16,334 bases of DNA, taken from NCBI GenBank assembly GCA_041936745.1, contig JBHGWS010000101.1, positions 1-16,334 on the forward strand, read 5' to 3'. This DNA comes from Darwinibacter acetoxidans_A (lineage in GTDB: Bacteria > Bacillota > Limnochordia > Darwinibacteriales > Darwinibacteriaceae). Positions 1-6,580 of the stretch are shown here, one piece after another. Position 1 is the stretch's first letter. Each line of letters opens with the position of its first letter. Position numbers and translations under genes: made by a program. Below the pieces are notes generated by a model. That model saw only the letters and a program-made list of their open reading frames with translations, was not told the origin of the DNA and did no database searches.

Positions 1-2
1 GG

Positions 3-164
3 GCCAGGGAATGGCTCTTAGCGGCGGACCTTATTGATGAATCGACTACTTTTGCCATCACCCATATCAGCCCTCATGATGCACCGCCGCACGAAGAATG
101 CGCGTCGCTTTTAAAAAAATGGGGTTTGACCTTAGCTTACGACGGTCTGCAGATAGAACTCTAA
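3..164 (+). CDS. C-terminal fragment of a probable MBL-fold metallohydrolase (5' truncated by window edge)
   Basis: Reading frame 3 is open from the window edge to a TAA at 162-164 and encodes 53 residues. The other two forward frames are closed early (TAG at 19-21, TGA at 35-37). The fragment contains ITHISPHDAPPHEE and ends in AYDGLQIEL. This resembles the C-terminus of PhnP-like/MBL-fold hydrolases, where a final TH-x-SH metal-ligand segment, a helix and an 'AYDG(L/M)-x-(I/V)' strand close the fold. Only the last part is visible, so the metal centre, substrate and start cannot be judged. The assignment rests on pattern memory of this tail. The gene lies 77 bp upstream of the DUF2207 gene on the same strand and may share its transcript. 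Confidence 0.55.
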   Translation, partial: AREWLLAADLIDESTTFAITHISPHDAPPHEECASLLKKWGLTLAYDGLQIEL

Positions 165-241
165 AGTTAAAAGTTTTAAATGACAGGAAAAAGCGAGTGA
201 CAGCTAGAAGGCTGTAGAAAATTAGCAAAGGGGCCCTTCCT

Positions 242-2026
242 ATGAAACATCGGCACTGGCTGTTTTTAATTCTTCTTGTACTTGTGGTTTTCAATTCCTC
301 TGCCAAGGCCAGGGATTACGAAATCACTGCCTTGGCAATGGACGTGGCAGTTGACGCAGACGGGCTTGTGCATGTTGTTGAAAAGCGCACGGTACAGTTT
401 AACGGCGCTTACACCGGCTTTTATCAATCAATTGAAACAGGCGGCGAATTTACGGTGCAAAACCTCAGCCTGAAAGAGGCGGGGCGAAGCTACGAGCGCC
501 TGGAGCAGAGTTCACCGGGTCCCGCGGGGACCTATTTCGTCTTGGAAAAAGCGGATGAAACTTATGTTGATTGGAGCTTTAACGCCCAAGACGAGGAGCG
601 CACTTTTATTCTCAGTTACACCTTAGACGGTGTCATCTTGAAACACAAAGACTCAGCCGAACTTTATTACAAATTTGTGGGTGATAAATGGCTCAAGCCT
701 CACGGCGAAGTTCTGATTACCGTAACTTTACCGCCCGGCGCCGCGCCTTCTGAAGTGAAGGCCTGGGGCCACGGCCCGGCCCACGGCAGTGTGCAAATTC
801 TCTCCGGCAGTAAACTGCAGTGGCAGATCAGCGATCTGCCGGCGAAAACAATTTTGGCAGGCCGAGTAACTTTTCCGCCAAGCTTGGTCCCCTCTGCCCG
901 CCGCTTGACCGGTAAAGAGGCTTTACCCGATATTATCGCCGAGGAGACAAAATGGGCCGCGAAGATCAACCGGGCGCGGCGTTACAGGCGGATGGATCCT
1001 TTGCTTGGCGCTGCCCTCACGGCTTTTAGCGCTTTTATTGTATTTTCCTTTTGGCGCCGGCGGAGTGAAGGGCCTGCAGTTAAATTCAAAGAAAAGTATT
1101 ATAAAGAACTGCCTGCAGACTATCCACCGGCAGAACTGGCCGTGCTATACCGGCGTCATGTGAGCGGTGCGGATTTAACCGCAACCATTTTAGATTTGGC
1201 CCGCCGGGGTTGGCTTGCCATAGAAGAAATCAGCGGGCCTCGAAATATCTTTAAAGACAAAGGGTCTTACAAGTTTATGCAAAAAGAAAAAGATCAAGCG
1301 GATCTTTTAGCTTACGAAAAGCAGGTGCTGGCTTTACTGTTTGAAGATATCGCCGAGGGGGAAGTCACTTTAGAGCAAATCCGGGAGTATGCCAAAAGAG
1401 AGAGGAAGCGCTTTGCGGAATTTTGGTCCGACTGGCGCCGGGAAATCACTAAAGAGGCTGAGAAGCACCACTTTTATAATAAGGAAGTGCAAAAAAAGAG
1501 CAGGTGGTTTTATCTCCCCGCGGTTTTTGGGCTGATCCTTGGCACGATGTTTTCAGTAGCGGAAATGTTCTTTACCGGGTTCGGTTTCTTGGCGGCAGGC
1601 GTAATCTTTTTGGTGGGTGCCGCTTTGGGCGATAGGCGGAGTGCCAAAGGGCGCCTGGAATTTGCCAAGTGGCGGGCCTTCCGCCGCTATTTACAGCACT
1701 TTTCCCGCGTGGGAGACGCGCGGGCGGTTTCTGCGGGCATCTGGGAAAAATATATTCCCTATGCGGTCACCTTAGGCGTTGCCAAAAGGGCGTTCCAAGA
1801 GATGGAAATAGTGTTTTCCACCGCCGAAGAACAAGCGCATTTTGTCCCCCACTGGTTCGTTTACCGGGGGCGGGGTGGTTTGGCCGGGATGTCGCAGATG
1901 ACTGAGACTGTGGGCCGTTCCGTTTTAACCGCTGCAGGCCAGGCATCCTCGGGCAGCGGTGCCGGCGGTGGATTTTCCGGCGGCGGTGGCGGTGGTTTCG
2001 GCGGCGGCGGCGGTGGAGCCCGCTGA
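242..2026 (+). CDS. DUF2207 family membrane protein with glycine-rich C-terminus
   Basis: 594 residues. An N-terminal signal peptide or anchor (about residues 5-22, hydrophobic LFLILLVLVVF) is followed by an extracytoplasmic beta-rich DUF2207 domain (about 25-215). The typical family stretch around residues 118-150 is visible (ERTFILSYTLDG, then AELYYKFVGDKW). A transmembrane helix at about 253-271, a cytoplasmic helical region (about 280-420), two more helices (about 423-439 and 444-463) and the family-typical WEKYIPYAVTLGVA (501-514) follow. The protein ends in a Gly/Ser tail (569-592) that is almost pure glycine, a common ending in this family. The biochemical function of DUF2207 proteins is not established, and I assign none. 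The ATG has AAAGGGG about 9 nt upstream. The gene converges on the EAL gene with only three bases between the stop codons. Confidence 0.85.
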   Translation: MKHRHWLFLILLVLVVFNSSAKARDYEITALAMDVAVDADGLVHVVEKRTVQFNGAYTGFYQSIETGGEFTVQNLSLKEAGRSYERLEQSSPGPAGTYFVLEKADETYVDWSFNAQDEERTFILSYTLDGVILKHKDSAELYYKFVGDKWLKPHGEVLITVTLPPGAAPSEVKAWGHGPAHGSVQILSGSKLQWQISDLPAKTILAGRVTFPPSLVPSARRLTGKEALPDIIAEETKWAAKINRARRYRRMDPLLGAALTAFSAFIVFSFWRRRSEGPAVKFKEKYYKELPADYPPAELAVLYRRHVSGADLTATILDLARRGWLAIEEISGPRNIFKDKGSYKFMQKEKDQADLLAYEKQVLALLFEDIAEGEVTLEQIREYAKRERKRFAEFWSDWRREITKEAEKHHFYNKEVQKKSRWFYLPAVFGLILGTMFSVAEMFFTGFGFLAAGVIFLVGAALGDRRSAKGRLEFAKWRAFRRYLQHFSRVGDARAVSAGIWEKYIPYAVTLGVAKRAFQEMEIVFSTAEEQAHFVPHWFVYRGRGGLAGMSQMTETVGRSVLTAAGQASSGSGAGGGFSGGGGGGFGGGGGGAR

Positions 2027-2029
2027 AGG

Positions 2030-4291
2030 TTAAGCGGAAACGCCGCTTTCTTCCAGCATGTTTAAGGCCGCTTCTTCTTTCAGGGGCCTGCTGAATAAAT
2101 AGCCTTGCATCAGATCACAGCGGTGAGCTTTTAAATACTCCCGCTGTTCTTGTTTTTCAACGCCTTCCGCGACGACCTCCAAGTCCAGCTTGTGGGACAT
2201 GGCAATTAATTCGGCGAAGACTTGTTTGTGGCTGTCCTTGGCGGTAATTTTGTCTACAAAATGCTTATCTATTTTAATGACATCGACGTTTAGTTCCCCT
2301 AAGCGGGAAAAGGAAGAATAACCGGTGCCAAAATCGTCCAAGGCAATTTTAATGCCCAGATCGCGCAAACGCCCTAAGATTTGGTTGATGTCCTCGAAAT
2401 TGTGGAACATAACTGATTCCGTGATCTCTAACTGCAGCATTTTTGGAGAAATGTTGTGTTTTTCTACAATGTTTTGGACCCTTTCGGGAAAGCCTCGCTG
2501 AAACAGCTCCAAGGCGGAGACGTTAACGGAAACCTCAATATCTCCGTGGCCTTGGCTGTGCAGCTTTTTTAAAAAGCGGGCCGCGGTTTCCAAAACCCAG
2601 GCACCTAAGGGGACAATTAACTGCTGGCGCTCGGCGATGCCGATGAATTCCAGCGGAAAAACGGACCCCAGTTGAGGCGAGTGCATGCGGGCTAAGGCTT
2701 CAAAAGCGGTGATCCGCTCGGTTTTTAAATCTACTATCGGTTGATATTCCAAATGCAAAAGCTTTGAATCGGCGGGAGGAGCCGCTAAAAACACCGCCAG
2801 TTCCCTGGCAATCAAATTTTCCCTTAAAAGCTTTGTCTGCATGTCCGGGCTGAAGAAATTGTAAGTGCTGCCTTCGCCTTGAGCATAAACCAGTGCCAGG
2901 GAGGCGTGGGTGAAAATCTCGCCGGGGTCGGCGTAGCTGCCTTGAATCACTACTATTCCCACCCGGGTAGTAATCTGCTGTTCTAAACCGCGGGGATACA
3001 GCACCCCGTCTAAGGCGGTGATAATTTCGGCGGCCAATTCAGCCAATTCTTCTCTGGTTTGGTAATCTCGAACATAAAGAGCGAAACGGTTAGCGCTGAA
3101 ATGGAAAAGCGCGTGAGAGGCTTTAAACCGGTCCTGCAGTTTTTTAGCGATTTCCCTTATAATTTTGTCACCGTAATGAAAACCATGGACATGGTTGATC
3201 GTGCCCAAGTTGCGGCAGTGGATTAAAAGCAGGGCTTTTTTCTCGCTGCTCTGCTCTGCCAGGTCGGCTTTTAAAACGTTTTCTAAATATCTGCGGTTGG
3301 GCAGTTTGGTTAAAGAGTGGAAATAAGCGATGTTTAACAGATCCTTTTTCTTCCGATAGGTAAGATAAAGGGTGTAAAGCAGGGCGGCAAACACGATGAT
3401 CAAAGCGGTGGTGCCGAGCCTTGCTGCCCCGGTGGCGAGGCGTTCGGTTTCTTCCAATGATTGGGCGATGACAAGTGTGCCTGTCTCGGCACCGGTAGTT
3501 GGGACGGGAATATAAACTTGGTAGACATCTCTGCCTTCTAAATTATAAATAGAGGAATATATCTGTTCTGCCAGCAGAGCTCTGCTCACTTTTTCCTCAG
3601 CATTGATTCTCGTTCCTATTAATTCAGGGTTTGAACTGGCCCGGATTACAAAATCGCTGTCCAGGTAGCAGACTGCTTCCACCGGTTTCCCCGCCGCTAT
3701 TTCTAAAAGCAGCTGCTCGGGGTGGAAAGCCTGCAGCAGCGGATCGACGCGCGCCGCTTTAATTCCTATTTGGACGAAACCGCCGTTTAATTTGATGTAG
3801 GCGTATTTATTCAATTCCCCCGATTCTGTGTCCGCCCGGATATCCTCCACCAACAGTGCTGCATCACTTGTAAGAAAATCGTGGACGGGATGGCCCGGGT
3901 AGGCCTGCCAGCCTAAATAATGCCCTTTGTTAGAGTTAACTATTTCGCCCGTTTCATTATAATAATAGATGTCATCTAAGCCCAGCGAATCCGCGAGTTC
4001 CGCCAGAGCCGCTTCGGCGATTTCCCGCTCGTAAAGGGCGATCGTTTTAGTGGCGCTGAGCAGTTTGTCTTCCAAGAGTTCATTGATCACCTCTGCGGCC
4101 TGGGCGGCCTTGCTCATGCTGTGGGCATAACTCTCGGCGTATTGAGCCGATTGTTTGTCCAAGATTTGGTAATAATGGCTGCGGATCGTGCGGACAATCA
4201 AAATATTGGTGTAGCTGAAAGTCGCCAGAATAAGGATGATGAGCAGAATATAGGGTTTTAAACCGATGCCTTCCCCGTGGTTGCCCTTCAT
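2030..4291 (-). CDS. membrane-bound c-di-GMP phosphodiesterase: sensor, degenerate GGDEF, active EAL
   Basis: 753 residues. TM1 (about 13-34), an extracytoplasmic Cache-like sensor region (about 35-292), TM2 (about 293-312), a GGDEF domain (about 320-480) and an EAL domain (about 505-745). The GGDEF signature is SANRF (399-403), so diguanylate cyclase activity is very unlikely and no RxxD site is seen. The EAL domain has every expected catalytic residue: E531 in FEALAR, N590, E622 and E625 in LEITES, D652 and D653 in DDFGTGYSS, K673, E709 in AEGVE and Q729. From N590 to Q729 their spacing equals that of RocR-type phosphodiesterases as I recall it. It should hydrolyse c-di-GMP to pGpG at the inner membrane in response to an outside signal. 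The start ATG (4289-4291) has AAGGAGGA 5 nt upstream (4297-4304 on this strand). It is divergent from the riboswitch-controlled chemoreceptor gene. Confidence 0.9.
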   Translation of the reverse strand: MKGNHGEGIGLKPYILLIILILATFSYTNILIVRTIRSHYYQILDKQSAQYAESYAHSMSKAAQAAEVINELLEDKLLSATKTIALYEREIAEAALAELADSLGLDDIYYYNETGEIVNSNKGHYLGWQAYPGHPVHDFLTSDAALLVEDIRADTESGELNKYAYIKLNGGFVQIGIKAARVDPLLQAFHPEQLLLEIAAGKPVEAVCYLDSDFVIRASSNPELIGTRINAEEKVSRALLAEQIYSSIYNLEGRDVYQVYIPVPTTGAETGTLVIAQSLEETERLATGAARLGTTALIIVFAALLYTLYLTYRKKKDLLNIAYFHSLTKLPNRRYLENVLKADLAEQSSEKKALLLIHCRNLGTINHVHGFHYGDKIIREIAKKLQDRFKASHALFHFSANRFALYVRDYQTREELAELAAEIITALDGVLYPRGLEQQITTRVGIVVIQGSYADPGEIFTHASLALVYAQGEGSTYNFFSPDMQTKLLRENLIARELAVFLAAPPADSKLLHLEYQPIVDLKTERITAFEALARMHSPQLGSVFPLEFIGIAERQQLIVPLGAWVLETAARFLKKLHSQGHGDIEVSVNVSALELFQRGFPERVQNIVEKHNISPKMLQLEITESVMFHNFEDINQILGRLRDLGIKIALDDFGTGYSSFSRLGELNVDVIKIDKHFVDKITAKDSHKQVFAELIAMSHKLDLEVVAEGVEKQEQREYLKAHRCDLMQGYLFSRPLKEEAALNMLEESGVSA
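2032..2053 (+). terminator. weak terminator-like hairpin for the DUF2207 gene
   Basis: Stem AAGCGG (2032-2037) pairs with CCGCTT (2043-2048) around a 5-nt loop and is followed by TCTTCC. It lies just after the DUF2207 stop but inside the last codons of the convergent EAL gene. The U-tract is poor, so termination here is only a possibility. On the minus strand the same hairpin has no U-tract. Confidence 0.3.
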
Positions 4292-4351
4292 AGTTATCCT
4301 CCTTACGGCTGATCGCTGCCAAATCAGATAATGTTACCTTTTGCCGTATTC

Positions 4352-4385
4352 CTTCCACGTTAATAATGGAAGTTCCTTCTTTTTA
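4352..4385 (+). other. terminator-like hairpin in the divergent region, antisense to the EAL leader
   Basis: CTTCCA (4352-4357) pairs with TGGAAG (4367-4372) across a 9-nt loop and is followed by a pyrimidine run ending in TTTTTAT (4380-4386). Read on the plus strand this has the layout of a weak intrinsic terminator. On the minus strand it would be a hairpin in the 5' UTR of the EAL mRNA. A second imperfect hairpin (GCCCTTTC/GAAAGGC, 4387-4405, one bulged C) lies next to it. Function unknown. Confidence 0.3.
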
Positions 4386-4441
4386 TGCCCTTTCTAGGGA
4401 AAGGCGGCCTGTCGAAAAGTGCGCATCTCTGCAGACTAGTG

Positions 4442-4470
4442 TTGACAGGGGAGATTCCCTATGAGATGCT
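4442..4470 (+). promoter_or_regulatory. candidate sigma-A promoter driving the riboswitch and mcp transcript
   Basis: A perfect -35 hexamer TTGACA (4442-4447) is followed, after 17 bp, by GATGCT (4465-4470). That is a poor -10, but it is preceded by TGA (4462-4464), giving an extended TGn motif. Transcription would begin near 4477, about a dozen bases before the riboswitch aptamer. A small inverted repeat, AGGG-N6-CCCT (4447/4450 to 4457/4460), sits in the spacer and could bind a regulator. The assignment is by eye only. Confidence 0.4.
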
Positions 4471-4489
4471 TAGTTTAAAAGTTCTCCAC

Positions 4490-4582
4490 CTAAAAACAAA
4501 AGGGCAAATGTTTTGAAAAAAACAGGCGCAAAGCCACGGGTCTAAGGCCGCAAAACGCGGCTATGATCGCCGGGCCGCTGAA
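4490..4582 (+). promoter_or_regulatory. c-di-GMP-I (GEMM-I) riboswitch aptamer
   Basis: The segment matches the GEMM-I class in order. AGGGCAAA (4501-4508) carries a G at the position equivalent to G20 of the Vibrio Vc2 aptamer, the base that reads c-di-GMP (A there is typical of cGAMP variants). A perfect 6-bp hairpin TGTTTT/AAAACA capped by a GAAA tetraloop (4509-4524) follows, then the conserved core GGCGCAAAGCC (4525-4535) and ACGGGTCTAAGG. A 6-bp hairpin GGCCGC/GCGGCT with an AAAAC loop lies at 4546-4562, and the 3' conserved ATGATCGCCGGGCCGCTG ends at 4580. The GAAA loop and second arm correspond to the tetraloop/receptor pair of this class. The outer closing stem is not clear by eye, so the ends are approximate. 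It lies on the plus strand, just before a terminator and upstream of the first chemoreceptor gene. Confidence 0.93.
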
Positions 4583-4588
4583 TTTACC

Positions 4589-4615
4589 GCCCTTCTGATT
4601 TGGGAAGGGCTTTTT
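4589..4615 (+). terminator. intrinsic terminator, expression platform of the c-di-GMP riboswitch
   Basis: GCCCTTC (4589-4595) pairs perfectly with GAAGGGC (4604-4610) around an 8-nt loop and is followed by TTTTT (4611-4615). It begins 8 nt behind the aptamer and there is no gene upstream on this strand, so it is best explained as the transcription-control part of the riboswitch. The 5' arm can also pair with AAGGGC at 4500-4505 inside the aptamer, a possible antiterminator. Confidence 0.88.
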
Positions 4616-4806
4616 AAATTGCCGTAAAGCATTTGTTTCGGCTTGCAATTGATAAGAAACGGGAAAGGAGGGTGGCCGAAAAACTGGGGGGAAAGTGTTT
4701 CTGGTCTAAAGCTGCGAGTGCCTTACTAAACTAAAACAGAATGGGACAATCAGCGGGGATTATTGATAAACGCCTGCTACCGAAGTTGGCAAAGGAGGAA
4801 ATTGCA
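4616..4806 (+). other. long leader between riboswitch terminator and mcp start
   Basis: About 190 bases with no recognisable gene. It contains an AATTGC/GCAATT inverted repeat (4618-4623 and 4645-4650) and a strong Shine-Dalgarno-like AAAGGAGGGTG (4664-4674) with no start codon at a working distance. An in-frame ATG lies at 4741 with no ribosome binding site. The real ribosome binding site of the mcp gene, AAAGGAGG, is at 4791-4798. Confidence 0.5.
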
Positions 4807-6384
4807 GTGTATCGGAATCTAAAATTAAGCAATAAGCTGATGCTTGGTTTTGCAATCGTACTGATCATAAGCACAGCGGTAACGGCAGTGGCCATAGTGG
4901 GCATGAATCGGATTGCGGTGACTTTAAGGACAATGCACGACCATCCCTATACCGTGCACACTGCAGCCTTAAGGGTTCAGCGAAACATAATAGACATGGA
5001 CAGGCAGTTGGGCTACATATTAACTACCCCTTACAAAGATGAAATAGAAGAATATGCCGCGGTTATAGATGAACTGGAAGAGGAGGTTTTGCAGGCCTTT
5101 GATCTTCTTTTTGAAAGGTTCAGGGGCGATCGGGAGTTGTTGGAACAGTCTCTGTTAATTATTACAGACTGGAAAGCGACCAGGGAACAAGTCATCGAGC
5201 GGCAGCTGGCGGGCCTGCAGGGCCGGGCTCGGGAGATGTATGCCATGGTTAACGCACCGCATATTGACACAATCACGGCAAGCGTTCAAGAAATCGTAGA
5301 GTTGGCGGAAGGTTCTGCCGGGGATTTCCTTGCCGCATCCGCGAGCGATGCGGCCGCCTCCCGCAATCTGGTTCTAATTCTGCTGGCGGCTTCCTATCTG
5401 GCCGCGGTGTTAGTTGTCCTGGCAATTACGAGGGGAATTACCCGCCCTATCGGCCAGCTTTTAGCCTTTGCCAGGGAAATTGCCAACGGCAACCTGGCGG
5501 TGGACGCCGTTGCTTACCAAAGCCGTGATGAAATTGGCGTGCTTACGCGGGCCTTAAATGAAATGCGGCTCGGCTTGCGGGAGATGGCTTTATCTGTGAC
5601 CGATGCAGTGGGAATTGTCAGCTCTTCCTCACAGCAAATGTCCGCAGCCGCCGAAGAGACCAGTGCTTCTGTGGCGGAATTGGCCAATGCGGCTAACCAG
5701 TTCAGCGGGGCTGTGGAAGGTTTGCGGGCTAATGCCCAGGATATGGCCGATTCAGCGCACAAAACTGCCGGGTTATCCCAAGAAGGGGCAGAGCAGATTG
5801 AACGCACGGTCCGCACCATGACAGAAATTAATGACGTTGTAACTGATTTGGCCGCCGAAATTAGAAGTTTGGGAAGTCAATCGGACGAAATCGGTGAAAT
5901 AGTTACTCTGATTACAGCCATTGCCGACCAAACGAACCTTTTAGCTTTAAATGCGGCAATAGAGGCTGCCCGTGCCGGGGAGCAGGGCAGGGGGTTTGCC
6001 GTTGTGGCGGAAGAAGTGCGCATACTCGCCGAGCAGTCTGCCAAGGCGGCCGGTGAGATTACCAACCTGATTCAAGAAATCCATAATTCCGCTCAAAATT
6101 CAGTACAGCGGGCGGATCTTGGGGCGGAAAAAGTAAAAGAAGGTATGGAAGTAGTGACGCAAAGCGGCGAAATGTTTGGTGGCATAGCCGATCTGATTCA
6201 AACGCTTGTGCAGGAAATCGGCGAAGTGGCTACCGCCAGCGAAGAGCTGGCCGCGGGAGCAGAGGAAATGGGTGCAACCACCGAAGAACAATCGGCGGCG
6301 GCGGAGCAGATGGCCGCTTCTGCCGTGGAAGTGGCTGAAGCAGCAGGCGGCGTAAGCCTGCAGATGGCTAGGTTTAGATTGTAA
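4807..6384 (+). CDS. methyl-accepting chemotaxis protein 1 (4HB sensor, HAMP, MCP signalling domain)
   Basis: 525 residues from GTG 4807. This start is chosen because AAAGGAGG (4791-4798) sits 8 nt upstream and because MYRNLKLSNKLMLGFA then aligns residue for residue with the start of the neighbouring paralogue. The in-frame ATG at 4741 lacks a ribosome binding site and would add 22 unconserved residues. TM1 is at about 10-33, a four-helix-bundle ligand-binding region at about 34-186 (HPYTVHTAALR, NIIDMDR), TM2 at about 188-208, HAMP at about 205-260 and a cytoplasmic signalling domain at about 280-515. The conserved hairpin tip contains EAARAGEQGRGFAVVAEEVR (386-405). It should sense an external ligand and control CheA via CheW. 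No CheR-docking pentapeptide is seen at the C-terminus. Expression is placed under the c-di-GMP riboswitch upstream. Confidence 0.93.
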   Translation: MYRNLKLSNKLMLGFAIVLIISTAVTAVAIVGMNRIAVTLRTMHDHPYTVHTAALRVQRNIIDMDRQLGYILTTPYKDEIEEYAAVIDELEEEVLQAFDLLFERFRGDRELLEQSLLIITDWKATREQVIERQLAGLQGRAREMYAMVNAPHIDTITASVQEIVELAEGSAGDFLAASASDAAASRNLVLILLAASYLAAVLVVLAITRGITRPIGQLLAFAREIANGNLAVDAVAYQSRDEIGVLTRALNEMRLGLREMALSVTDAVGIVSSSSQQMSAAAEETSASVAELANAANQFSGAVEGLRANAQDMADSAHKTAGLSQEGAEQIERTVRTMTEINDVVTDLAAEIRSLGSQSDEIGEIVTLITAIADQTNLLALNAAIEAARAGEQGRGFAVVAEEVRILAEQSAKAAGEITNLIQEIHNSAQNSVQRADLGAEKVKEGMEVVTQSGEMFGGIADLIQTLVQEIGEVATASEELAAGAEEMGATTEEQSAAAEQMAASAVEVAEAAGGVSLQMARFRL

Positions 6385-6400
6385 GAGAGTTTTAAACGGA

Positions 6401-6430
6401 AAACTCCTGCCTAACAGGCGGGAGTTTTTT
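6401..6430 (+). terminator. intrinsic terminator after mcp 1
   Basis: AACTCCTGCCT (6402-6412) pairs with AGGCGGGAGTT (6416-6426), 11 bp with one T-G pair, loop AAC, with a TTTTTT run ending at 6430. It starts 17 bases behind the stop codon. An alternative hairpin, GAGTTTT (6387-6393) with AAAACTC (6400-6406), would use part of its 5' arm. Confidence 0.9.
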
Positions 6431-6524
6431 CTCTTTAAGCACCGGGAGGCGCTTGCTGCTGCCTAATATTACTTTACGGTCCGTGTTTAGCAGGGAATCA
6501 GCTCTCCAAATAGAACTTAGACCC

Positions 6525-6539
6525 AAATTAGGCTAATTT
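6525..6539. repeat. 15-bp palindrome upstream of mcp 2
   Basis: AAATTAGGCTAATTT is a perfect 7-1-7 inverted repeat, 42 bases before the mcp 2 start. It could be an operator, or a chance AT-rich palindrome. No clear promoter hexamers are seen in this 196-bp gap. Confidence 0.4.
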
Positions 6540-6580
6540 TGCCAGCCATCGCTTAAAAAGACGGCGAAGGAGGAATTCGC

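Noticed and set aside
200..215. Hairpin ACAGC/GCTGT between the MBL-like fragment and DUF2207
   Set aside because: A short 5-bp stem without a U-tract, so it is not a terminator and has no other support.
67..306. 79-residue minus-strand open frame at the left edge
   Set aside because: It overlaps the coding end of the MBL-like fragment and the DUF2207 start, has no recognisable domain and no neighbours on that strand.
4664..4740. Strong Shine-Dalgarno AAAGGAGGGTG with a possible 20-codon leader ORF from GTG 4672
   Set aside because: The GTG touches the Shine-Dalgarno core, too close for initiation, and no other start lies at a working distance.
6431..6580. Search for a second c-di-GMP riboswitch before mcp 2
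   Set aside because: No GCAAAGCC core or GAAA-capped stem in the expected order; only a palindrome and weak stems are present.
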